The notes beneath the pieces were generated by a model, which searched no databases, was not told where the DNA came from, and saw only the letters and a list, made by a program, of their open reading frames with translations. DNA of 8,892 nt from OMOG01 sp041485845 (GTDB taxonomy: Bacteria; Acidobacteriota; Terriglobia; Bryobacterales; Bryobacteraceae). Both the position numbers and the translations under genes were made by a program. Shown here one piece after another: positions 1 to 6,759 of this stretch. Each line of letters starts with the position of its first letter. The first letter of the stretch is position 1. The DNA lies in contig JBGPKH010000365.1 of NCBI GenBank assembly GCA_041485845.1, positions 1 through 8,892 on the forward strand. The letters run 5' to 3'.

Positions 1-2221
1 CCAACGAAAGCAAGAAGGCCAGGGTTGATTCCGCTCCCTGGTTCCGGTTGACCCGATCTACATGCAAGCCATCGTGGCAGCCGCCTGACTCGGGAGAGTA
101 GAGTTCCAGTCCGAGATCGTTCCAGCCGATGAACCAGTCGAAGGCACGTTGCGCGTGTTCGTACCACCAGAAGTCCGATGTGGCGCGATAGGCTTCCAGA
201 CAAGCTGAGACCGTTGCTTGCGCCTCAACGGGCTGCTGGTCGAAATTGGCGCGCGTGCCGCCACGGCGGTAGAAGCCATTGCTGCCGATGGGTCGAAAGT
301 GACCCTTCTCGGACATTTGCAGTTCCGTCAGCCAGCGTAGGGCCTTCAGTCCCCGCTCGAGCACCGCTGGTTGTCCGGTTGCTTGTCCGCTCACAATCAA
401 GGCGCACGCGAGCTTCGCGTTGTCGTACGACAGTTCCTCTTCAAACCATTGCCAGTCCAGATGCGCACTCGCTTCGAAACGCTCCATAAGCCGGCAAGTC
501 AGTGTCTCCCGGGTTTGGTTGACCAGGCTGTCGCCGCTCAACCGGCGCAGATATTCATGGATGCCGATCAGGCCGAACGCCCAGGCCCGCGGCGAAGTAA
601 ACCCCGTCAGCGCAGGCAAAGCCAGCGCGAAGAGCTGTCCAGCCATCATCTGGAAGCTCCGAAAGGGCGAACGCCCCACGCCTATGCCCAGCGCCCAGAG
701 CGCCCTCCCTTGACAGTCCTCCGATCCCTGTTCGTCCAGCCAGCGCCGGTCAAAACTCAGGTGGTTGCGGAAGCGTTTCGTTTTGAGATCGAAAGCGTGA
801 TGGAGGAAAGCTGCGGAGGTGGTGGCCAGTGTCCGCACGCACTGCGGATCCTCGCCCAATTCGGCGAGCAGCACTGCGAGGATAAAGGCGCGGGCGTTGT
901 CGTCGGTGCAATAGCCTTCGGAAAAATTCGGGACGCTGAAGACAGCGTGTTGGAAGACTCCGGTGGAATCGGTCATCCGCGAAAGATGACTTAGCTTCAT
1001 CTTCGGCAGTTCCCGGGGCTTTTGGTCGAGCGTCTTGGTAGCGAGAGATTTTCGCGGCGCCGCCACTTCCAGCCGGGAACACTCGAAGGAACGCATATAC
1101 ATCTGTGCCACGTTGCTCCAAACCATTTCGCGGCCTAGCCTGTAGGCGTTCTTGCGAATGGCGTGCCGGCGGGTGTCGTCCCGCAGCAACCCGATCACCT
1201 CGCGTGCTATGGCCGGCGCGTCGCCGAATGGCACCAACACACCGCGGTCTTCCGCCAGCAGTTCCGCAGCGTGCCAGTACGGTGTGGAAACCACTGCTTT
1301 GCCGGCGCCAAACGCGTAGGCTAGCGTGCCTGACGTGATCTGCGCTTCGTTAAGGTAAGGTGTGATGTAAATGTCCGCTGCGCCTATGAACTCCTTGAGA
1401 TTCTCAAGGTCCACGAACTGGTTGTAAAAGATGACGTTCTTGTCGACTTTGTTCTTCCTAGCGAGAATTTCGAGACTGAGCCGGTAAGCTTCACCGTGCT
1501 CCCGCAGTTCGTTAGGATGGGTGGCGCCGAGGACAATATAAACAACCTCGGGGAACCCCGCCAGAATTTGCGGCAGAGCATTGAGCGCATATTCGATGCC
1601 CTTGTTCGGCGAAAGCAGGCCGAACGTGAGCAGCACCACCCTTCCTTCCACCCCGAACTGGTCCTTGAAATAAGTCGGATCGACGAAGCCTACGTCGGGA
1701 ATGCCGTGCGGGATGAGATCGATCCTGGCCGGCGGCGCCTGGTAAATGCCCTGCAGCATCTGGCGTCCGCGCTCAACCATGACCACCAGCCGGGTAGAGA
1801 GTGAGATTAACCCCTCCATCACGCGCCGCTGGTCTGCTTTCGGCTCACGCAGAACGGTATGAAGCGTTGTGACCACGGGCATTCTCAATTCGCGCAGGAG
1901 TGCCAGGATGTGACCACCGGCGGGCCCGCCAAAAATTCCGAACTCGTGCTGCAGGCAGACGATGTCCACGTTGCTGATGTTGAGGAAGTCCGCGGCACGC
2001 AGATAAGACGACAGGTCCTGTTCCTCAATCTCGAAGCGAACCACTTCCGGGTACTCGTAGCCACCCGGAATGTCGTTGACCGACACGGCGAGGCACTGGC
2101 TTTGGGGATACGCGTTTGCGACGGCGGCAAGCAGGTCGGACGTGAAGGTGGCAATGCCGCACTTGCGTGGCAAGTGGTCGCTAACAAAAGCGATCTTGCG
2201 GACTTTAGAATTCTCTTTCAT
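1..2221 (-). CDS. GT4-type glycosyltransferase with large C-terminal barrel-like domain (3' end outside window)
   Basis: Reading the minus strand from ATG at 2221 gives 740 codons without a stop, running off the left edge. Residues 8-385 form a GT-B glycosyltransferase of the GT4 type. The N-lobe has the glycine-bearing loop RKCGIATFTSDLL (19-31) and LQHEFGIFGGPAGG (90-103). The C-lobe has LLTFGLLSPNKGIEYAL (197-213), VYIVLGATHP (227-236) and the donor-site region YLNEAQITSGTLAYAFGAGK (289-308), where the second Glu of the usual E-x7-E is not conserved. From about 408 a second domain starts, with GYCTDDNARA (436-445), a DCQGRALWALG segment (502-512), ELSYDNAKL (596-604) and a closing stretch rich in Gly and Asn. 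I read it as an (alpha/alpha) barrel, possibly acting on a glycan. The product is presumably cytoplasmic; no signal peptide or membrane segment is seen. Its ATG overlaps the stop of a decayed sortase (ATGA), which supports this start. No strong Shine-Dalgarno is visible. The substrate is unknown; by recollection such proteins sit beside GH130 mannoside phosphorylases. Confidence 0.9.
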   Translation of the reverse strand, partial: MKENSKVRKIAFVSDHLPRKCGIATFTSDLLAAVANAYPQSQCLAVSVNDIPGGYEYPEVVRFEIEEQDLSSYLRAADFLNISNVDIVCLQHEFGIFGGPAGGHILALLRELRMPVVTTLHTVLREPKADQRRVMEGLISLSTRLVVMVERGRQMLQGIYQAPPARIDLIPHGIPDVGFVDPTYFKDQFGVEGRVVLLTFGLLSPNKGIEYALNALPQILAGFPEVVYIVLGATHPNELREHGEAYRLSLEILARKNKVDKNVIFYNQFVDLENLKEFIGAADIYITPYLNEAQITSGTLAYAFGAGKAVVSTPYWHAAELLAEDRGVLVPFGDAPAIAREVIGLLRDDTRRHAIRKNAYRLGREMVWSNVAQMYMRSFECSRLEVAAPRKSLATKTLDQKPRELPKMKLSHLSRMTDSTGVFQHAVFSVPNFSEGYCTDDNARAFILAVLLAELGEDPQCVRTLATTSAAFLHHAFDLKTKRFRNHLSFDRRWLDEQGSEDCQGRALWALGIGVGRSPFRSFQMMAGQLFALALPALTGFTSPRAWAFGLIGIHEYLRRLSGDSLVNQTRETLTCRLMERFEASAHLDWQWFEEELSYDNAKLACALIVSGQATGQPAVLERGLKALRWLTELQMSEKGHFRPIGSNGFYRRGGTRANFDQQPVEAQATVSACLEAYRATSDFWWYEHAQRAFDWFIGWNDLGLELYSPESGGCHDGLHVDRVNRNQGAESTLAFLLSL

Positions 2222-2467
2222 GAGGCATTTCCAACCCTTTCGGCCCGAACGATAAACCTGTCGGGGCCGAAACCCACGAAGTAAAACGGGTAGCAGGTGG
2301 CTAGGGTTAGTATCTCATTTCCGCTGGGATCCAACACCGGCACCGTATGGATCCACTACCTTGCTGGATTCGACGCGATAACGGTACTCGCCGAGCGACG
2401 TGGTGGGCGTAATGATATCGCTCTGCCGAATGTTTCGCAACGGCCGCAAAAAAGTGTCGCGGCGCCC
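2218..2467 (-). pseudogene. Sortase remnant (C-terminal part, frameshifted, catalytic His lost)
   Basis: Translated on the minus strand, 2467 down to 2345 gives 41 residues starting GRRDTFLRPLRNIRQSD and ending ESSKVVDPY. From 2343 down, one frame over, it continues VPVLDPSGNE, then LTLATCYPFYFVG and DRFIVRAERVGNAS, then TGA at 2220-2218. This is the conserved C-terminal part of a class D-like sortase, the transpeptidase that anchors exported proteins. The catalytic Cys (codon 2295-2293, TLxTC motif) and Arg (codon 2259-2257, RFIV) are present. The family motif GHRDT reads GRRDT, so the catalytic His is Arg (CGC at 2464-2462). Base 2344 marks the shift: a two-base loss or one-base gain. Homology stops immediately downstream of the SnoaL gene stop (2473-2471), so the N-terminal half and the start are missing. 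The stop overlaps the glycosyltransferase ATG by four bases. Three independent lesions make a functional protein very unlikely. Confidence 0.85.
2238..2272. repeat. Imperfect inverted repeat in the sortase remnant, upstream of the glycosyltransferase
   Basis: The arms are tttcggcccga (2238-2248) and tcggggccgaaa (2261-2272). They pair over 11 bp with one bulged G around a 12-nt loop, and end 16 nt before the glycosyltransferase ATG. The repeat lies in the codons for the FGPDRFIVRAE part of the sortase relic, so it may be a coincidence of coding sequence. In RNA it could shape initiation of the downstream gene. There is no U-tract, so it is not a convincing terminator. Confidence 0.35.
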
Positions 2468-2470
2468 CGT

Positions 2471-2887
2471 TTAGCTGGAATGGTCGTGAATGATCTTCCA
2501 GCCGGAGGGGGCCTGCCGCAAGACCAGGGTGAAGCGGCCGGATGCATCCCCTCCACCAGCGGCGGTCCTCTTCAATGCGTACTTGCCGGTGGCTAATGCC
2601 AGCCCTTCGGCGAGCGGACGCACTTCGATCTCGGAGAACGTCAGGGTTCCCATGGCCTCGGGAGTCGGGTAGGCGCGGCGATACCGGTCGAGAATCGCCT
2701 GGGTCCCGCCGCGGACCACTTCGCGTCCGATGAAAGTGGTCTCCGGGGAGTCCTCATAGTAGGACGCGAACGTCACCAGGTCGCCGCGGTTCCAGGCGGT
2801 TTCCGAATCCTTCAGGATGGTGCGGATTTCGGCGCTTTGAGCAAAGAGCAGAGGGGAGAAGGCAATCGGAACGAGCCAGCGGAGCAT
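2471..2887 (-). CDS. Secreted SnoaL-like / DUF4440-type NTF2-fold protein
   Basis: A 138-residue protein. Residues 1-17 (MLRWLVPIAFSPLLFAQ) look like a cleavable Sec signal peptide. The rest fits the small cone-shaped NTF2/SnoaL fold of the DUF4440 group: an N-terminal helix region with EIRTILKDSETAWNRGD (20-36), FASYYEDSPETTFIG (40-54), and a closing strand with the typical GWKIIHDHSS end (129-138). Members are found as small secreted or periplasmic proteins in many acidobacteria; the ligand or reaction is unknown and no catalytic residue can be assigned. It starts 49 nt after the stop of the caspase-like gene on the same strand, so co-transcription is plausible. A TATAAT hexamer lies only 7 nt before the ATG, which would fit a nearly leaderless internal promoter. 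No Shine-Dalgarno is evident. The 3' end is directly joined to a sortase remnant, but the protein itself looks full length. Confidence 0.85.
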   Translation of the reverse strand: MLRWLVPIAFSPLLFAQSAEIRTILKDSETAWNRGDLVTFASYYEDSPETTFIGREVVRGGTQAILDRYRRAYPTPEAMGTLTFSEIEVRPLAEGLALATGKYALKRTAAGGGDASGRFTLVLRQAPSGWKIIHDHSS

Positions 2888-2894
2888 GCCGCCG

Positions 2895-2900
2895 ATTATA
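2895..2900 (-). promoter_or_regulatory. Possible -10 hexamer before the SnoaL-like gene
   Basis: The minus strand reads TATAAT here, an exact consensus -10, 7 nt before the ATG at 2887. No convincing -35 is found 16-18 bp upstream. If used, the transcript would have almost no leader. It may also be chance AT-richness in a short intergenic gap. Confidence 0.25.
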
Positions 2901-2936
2901 GTTCAAAAAACAAAGGGAAGGAGATGACTGAGGTTT

Positions 2937-5042
2937 CTACTGCGACACGCGGGCAATTTCCTGCTGAATGACGCCGATGACATTCTTGGCGTATTTCGCT
3001 TCGGTCAGGTCGGGGTTGATCTGGATGACCTGGCGCAGGTGCTTGATGGCGGGATCCAACTCCGCCACACTGTTGTCGGCTTCCGCTTTGCGTGCGAAGG
3101 ACAGGCCGATGGCGTAGTGCGCCAGGGCGTCCTGGGGATCGTAACTCAGCGCCTGCTGGCAATAACGGATGGCCGTCGGGTAGTTCTTGAGCAGCCTCTC
3201 GGCATCGCACAGGCCATAGTACGCCAGGCTGCGCTGCTGTTTCCAGATATCCTCCTCGGCGGCGCGCTTCTTCTTGCCCATACCCAGGGTGAAGCCGAGA
3301 ACGTAATAGTTCAGTTGTCCCCCCAGCTTGCTGTTGAGATTGCTGAGCTTGAGGTACTGGATGTACTCGGCTTGCGCATCCGCGTGTTTGCCGCTGAGCC
3401 GCAGGCTGTCCCCCAGCCAGAGGTGCGGCTCGGCAAGGGTGGGCTGGAGTCGAATCGCCTTACGCGCCGCCTCGATCGACTGTGCGTAGAGCTCCTTGAA
3501 ACGCAGCGCCTGGGCCTGCTGCGTGAGCGCATCCACATTGTTGGGATCGCGAACCAGCACCGTATTGATCTGGATCAGGGCTTCGTCCACACTGCCGGTG
3601 TCCAGGAGCATGCCGGCGTAGTTCGCCCGAGCCTCGACGTAATCGGGATCGATCTGGAGGGCCTTCTTGAAATACTGTTCGGCCTTGGGCTGCTCGAATA
3701 AGGCATTGTAGGACCGTGCCAGGTAATAAGCCGCCTGGCTGTATTTAGGGTCGATTTGGAACGCTTTTTCGAACGACCCGGCCGCTTTGCGGTAGTCGTG
3801 GTCTTTCAGGTACTCCTTCATCCCCTTGTCCAACAGGTCCACCGCTTCCTTCTTGCGCTGGCGGGGGACGAGGATCCTGATGCTGACCGGGTCCTCGCGC
3901 CCCGGATAGACGGTCACCTGGCGCGGTCCATCGGGTTCGTAGCCATTGCGCACGCCCTGTACCGTGTGCTGGCCCGGAGCCAGGCCGGGGACCGGAATTG
4001 GTTTCCCTTTGGTCAGGACGCCGATGGAATTGCCGTCCAGGAAGACCTCGACACCGTCCATGTTGGATTCGAAGACCAGGCCGCCAACCTTGGGCGCGGG
4101 CGGGACCGCAGGATCCGCATTGGCGGGCACATAGGAGAGCATTATGTCGGGATCGTAATTACCTCGATCGGACGTGGGATTTTGTTGCTGGCCGCCGCCG
4201 TGCTGCTGCACGTAGTCGCGGACCTGCGTGTGGACGTACTCCTGCAGTTCGTCGGCCGTGACGATTCCATCGCGCGAAACGTCGGCGGCGCCTTCCAGGC
4301 CCTTCACCACGTAGTACGTGAAAACTCCGTGGCCGCCCTCGAGCTCGGGCGTCTCGAAGGAGCTTTCCCGCTGTCGGCTGGCCGTGAGCGAGAAGAGCGA
4401 CTTAGTCAGATCGGTGAGCTTCTGATTGATGTTCTGGGAATCGTCGGGCGAGATGGCGCCGCTATGACAGGCATCCGTAAAGAGAATCTTGGAGGTAGCC
4501 TGAATCTTGCCCCCGAACACCGAGCCCAATTCCTCCATAGGGTAACCGGTCGCGCCGATGTTCCGGGGGTCGATATCGTACGGCGCCAGGTAGCCCCGTC
4601 CGTTGTTCGGATCGATGAACCCGTGACCCGCAAAGTAGATGAGCACCCGGTCGCCATCCTTGGCTTTGGAAGGCAGCCATGTGCCAATTTCCTCCCGCAC
4701 CTTAGCGAGCGTGGCATTGGGGCCGATCAGAACGTGAACATTCTCTTCCTTGAAACTGCCACCCTCGGGGTTGATGAGAATGGTCTTGATGGCCTGGGCG
4801 TCCCGTTCCGGAAACTGGAGCTGCTGCTTGGCTGTCAGATTCTTGTATTTCGCGATGCCCACGATCACCGCGTAGCTTCGCGGGATGGTCACCGCCTTGG
4901 GCGGTGTGGCTTCGGTTCCGAGCTTTTCGATGGTGAGGTCGCGTTGCTGCTGTTGCACGGGCCGGGGAGGCTGCTGCTGGGCCGCGGCGAGCGTGGCGCA
5001 AGCGACAACGGTTGCGATTCGTATGAATGTCATAAGGATCAC
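2937..5042 (-). CDS. Exported caspase-like (C14) peptidase with EF-hand-like loop, PEGA domain and TPR repeats
   Basis: A 701-residue protein counted from GTG at 5042; ATG at 5033 (residue 4), preceded by GGTGA, is an equally good or better start. Residues 4-21 form a signal peptide ending in ATLAAAQ, so the protein acts outside the cytoplasm. Residues 55-305 are a caspase-like C14 fold: strand YAVIVGIAKY (57-66), catalytic His140 in IYFAGHG, and catalytic Cys192 in FTDACHSG, whose Asp190 matches the S1 acidic residue of metacaspases. Residues 254-265 (DVSRDGIVTADE) fit a 12-residue EF-hand calcium loop. Residues 319-391 are a PEGA domain (VEVFLDGNSIG, LAPGQHTVQGVRNGY). From about 397 to the end, TPR-type helices repeat (AAYYLARSYNALFEQPKAEQ, ALAHYAIGLSFARKAEADNS), suggesting binding of partner proteins. 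The gene is coupled to two upstream DUF4384 genes, a family often tied to caspase-like proteases. Substrate and self-processing are unknown. Confidence 0.93.
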   Translation of the reverse strand: MILMTFIRIATVVACATLAAAQQQPPRPVQQQQRDLTIEKLGTEATPPKAVTIPRSYAVIVGIAKYKNLTAKQQLQFPERDAQAIKTILINPEGGSFKEENVHVLIGPNATLAKVREEIGTWLPSKAKDGDRVLIYFAGHGFIDPNNGRGYLAPYDIDPRNIGATGYPMEELGSVFGGKIQATSKILFTDACHSGAISPDDSQNINQKLTDLTKSLFSLTASRQRESSFETPELEGGHGVFTYYVVKGLEGAADVSRDGIVTADELQEYVHTQVRDYVQQHGGGQQQNPTSDRGNYDPDIMLSYVPANADPAVPPAPKVGGLVFESNMDGVEVFLDGNSIGVLTKGKPIPVPGLAPGQHTVQGVRNGYEPDGPRQVTVYPGREDPVSIRILVPRQRKKEAVDLLDKGMKEYLKDHDYRKAAGSFEKAFQIDPKYSQAAYYLARSYNALFEQPKAEQYFKKALQIDPDYVEARANYAGMLLDTGSVDEALIQINTVLVRDPNNVDALTQQAQALRFKELYAQSIEAARKAIRLQPTLAEPHLWLGDSLRLSGKHADAQAEYIQYLKLSNLNSKLGGQLNYYVLGFTLGMGKKKRAAEEDIWKQQRSLAYYGLCDAERLLKNYPTAIRYCQQALSYDPQDALAHYAIGLSFARKAEADNSVAELDPAIKHLRQVIQINPDLTEAKYAKNVIGVIQQEIARVSQ

Positions 5043-5755
5043 CGGTGAGCCAGGCGGAACTCATAGACTACCGGACCGGGCAGTGGCGCCGGCGACGAGA
5101 TCACGGCCTTCTCGTTCTGGCGCATGAAAAACAGATCGCGGCTGGTCTTATCGGCGGCGCCGGCGAGCGACTGCGGCAGTTGTTCGCCGCGAGGCACCAG
5201 CTTGGGGCCGGCCGAGTTGTCGATACAATCGCCGCGAGCGCGCCAGATCGTGTCATCGCAGCGCGGAGTGAGAGTGGAAGGTGCGGTCTTGTAATCCTTG
5301 GGAACCGGCGGAGTGCGCGGCGGCGCCTCGGAGAGACGCGCGGGCGTGACCAGCCAGTACACGGTCTCATAGCCCGCCGGGCCGGCAATGGTGAAGACCA
5401 TCTCGGTGGCGGGCACCTGGTAGTCTTTGCCGGCGGTGATGTGGTTCTCCTGCCCGGTCTCGCGGAGCGGGAACAACTGCTGGTACGCGCCGGAGCTGTT
5501 CTGGTCGGTGACGTATAGATAACCGTCGAAGTTGGTTCGGAAGCGGAAGCGCACCTGGTCGCCCTGGGCCAGTACCAGTCCGGGATCGATGGTGCGCCAG
5601 CCGGTGCTTTCGTGCCGCTCCAGCATGATCTCCATACGGTGAGGGCCCTGGGTCATGGTGCGGCTCGGGGAGACGGGTTTGCTCTGGGGGAAGGCCGTGG
5701 AGAATGCCGCCAGGAGGCAGGCGAAAGCGCCTGCCCCACCTTGCCGGTGGATCAT
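5039..5755 (-). CDS. Secreted DUF4384-domain protein, shorter paralog
   Basis: A 238-residue protein. Residues 1-24 (MIHRQGGAGAF... AAFSTAFPQ) look like a signal peptide. About residues 40-137 form a DUF4384 domain: a basic or acidic lead-in, then GDQVRFRFRTNFDGYLYV (65-82), QQLFP (92-96), AGKDYQVPAT (108-117) and an edge strand with TVYWLVTP (131-138). The family is a beta-rich domain of unknown function that I recall appearing beside or fused to caspase-like peptidases and kinases. The C-terminal third is not recognised; it contains two cysteines (166 and 177) within a short segment, which could form a disulfide after export. The ATG overlaps the stop of the longer DUF4384 gene by four bases (ATGA), and its own TGA overlaps or lies 5 nt before the peptidase start. 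This is strong evidence for one coupled operon and a shared process. No independent Shine-Dalgarno is visible. Confidence 0.87.
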   Translation of the reverse strand: MIHRQGGAGAFACLLAAFSTAFPQSKPVSPSRTMTQGPHRMEIMLERHESTGWRTIDPGLVLAQGDQVRFRFRTNFDGYLYVTDQNSSGAYQQLFPLRETGQENHITAGKDYQVPATEMVFTIAGPAGYETVYWLVTPARLSEAPPRTPPVPKDYKTAPSTLTPRCDDTIWRARGDCIDNSAGPKLVPRGEQLPQSLAGAADKTSRDLFFMRQNEKAVISSPAPLPGPVVYEFRLAHR

Positions 5756-6759
5756 TGGTGCACCAGGGAAATATCGGCCACCAGACGCGAATTGGGACTG
5801 CCGGTAGGATTCACCACGTACATGGCGAATTCCTTCTTTTCCACTTTGTCGCCGGTGGTGTCGGGATTGACCCTCTCGATGATCAGATCACGCGAATATA
5901 GGGAACGCATCTGCTCGATTTTGTTGTCTGGAATATTCAGCCGGGCCTCGATGATCGCCGCCTGGCGGAGGGGGGCCGCTTCCGGTTGCGCCGCCGGCTT
6001 GGGCTTGCCGCCCTGGAGACCGTAGATCTGGTCCTGGATGTCGGGCACGGGCTCGCGCGAAGCGATCACGAACAGCTTCTCGGTGCCCTTGGGATCGTGG
6101 AAGGTAAACGCCTGATCGTTGCCGTCGCGGTCCCTGGGCGGGAAGTAATAGGGGCGCATGGCCTCCACGCGGTTGCTGCCGGGGGCGTCGTCGGAAGGGA
6201 CCTGTACCTTCCAGGTGCCGCTGGAGCCTTGCGTGATGATGTACAGGTAGGCCGGCTGGTTGGTTTCGATCCTGACCTGAACCTGGTCGGCGTTGTGGAA
6301 GATGGCGTCGGTGGCCACTTCGGCATCTTCCTTACCCTTTTTCACGATGGTGTAGCGCAGGCCGAGCGCCGGTCCCTCGGTTGGGGCGGGCTTGCGAACC
6401 GCCGCCTGGATGATGCGGCCGCTTTCAGGCAAGGTTTGAGGTGGAGTTTGGGTCTGAGGAGTGGAGGTAGGAGTCTGGCCGGCCGGCTTGTCCCTGGCGG
6501 TGGCGACTTCCACGGGTGCGCGCGTGGCGCCACTCTTGCCCTTGTCTGCCGGAAGAGTCTTTTGCGGCGTTCCGCCGGAGGCGGACGCCACCCTGACCGG
6601 GTGATAAAACATGTCCCGCGCGCTGAGCTGTTCGGGCTGATTCGTACCCTTCTGTGCGGTAGCGACGGAGACGATTGCGGCAGCGGCGCACAATGGAATG
6701 AGAAAACCTGCGGTAATCGACATATCGTTACGATCCGGTCCCGCGGGACCAGCCCCCAT
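5752..6759 (-). CDS. Secreted DUF4384-domain protein, longer paralog (first gene of the caspase operon)
   Basis: The frame allows 335 residues from ATG at 6759, but the natural start is probably ATG at 6723 (residue 13). The sequence MSITAGFLIPLCAAAAIVSV that follows is a typical signal peptide, while the first 12 residues are Gly/Pro-rich and encoded partly by a palindrome. Residues 60-112 are a Thr/Pro/Gln-rich linker. About 129-240 is a DUF4384 domain: ALGLRYTIVKKG, then NADQVQVRIETNQPAYLYII (156-175), then PYYFPPRD and a strand ending in KLFVIASREP (228-237). The tail (265-335) is predicted beta/helix and unrecognised, ending in MYVVNPTGSPNSRLVADI (313-330). It heads the three-gene coupled set and faces the divergent secreted gene at 6996. 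The two DUF4384 genes are probably diverged duplicates that each pair with the peptidase. The function of the domain is unknown. Confidence 0.85.
   Translation of the reverse strand: MGAGPAGPDRNDMSITAGFLIPLCAAAAIVSVATAQKGTNQPEQLSARDMFYHPVRVASASGGTPQKTLPADKGKSGATRAPVEVATARDKPAGQTPTSTPQTQTPPQTLPESGRIIQAAVRKPAPTEGPALGLRYTIVKKGKEDAEVATDAIFHNADQVQVRIETNQPAYLYIITQGSSGTWKVQVPSDDAPGSNRVEAMRPYYFPPRDRDGNDQAFTFHDPKGTEKLFVIASREPVPDIQDQIYGLQGGKPKPAAQPEAAPLRQAAIIEARLNIPDNKIEQMRSLYSRDLIIERVNPDTTGDKVEKKEFAMYVVNPTGSPNSRLVADISLVHQ
6737..6750. repeat. 14-bp perfect palindrome at the 5' end of the DUF4384/caspase operon
   Basis: ggtcccgcgggacc is its own reverse complement. If translation starts at 6723 it lies 13 nt upstream of the ATG in the leader. 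There it could be an operator for a dimeric regulator, or an RNA hairpin with a 5-bp stem and CGCG loop that masks the start. If translation starts at 6759 it is coding. Confidence 0.5.

Noticed and set aside
371..994. 207-codon plus-strand frame in the left region
   Set aside because: Lies opposite the continuous 740-codon glycosyltransferase frame, whose motifs continue through this stretch.
750..1121. 123-codon minus-strand frame
   Set aside because: Same strand as the glycosyltransferase but in another frame; no domain, low-complexity Arg-rich product, and fully inside the real gene.
3756..5048. 430-codon open frame on the plus strand opposite the caspase-like gene
   Set aside because: It is antisense to a clearly recognisable protease with catalytic motifs, shows no domain I recognise, and is typical of the mirror frame in GC-rich coding DNA.
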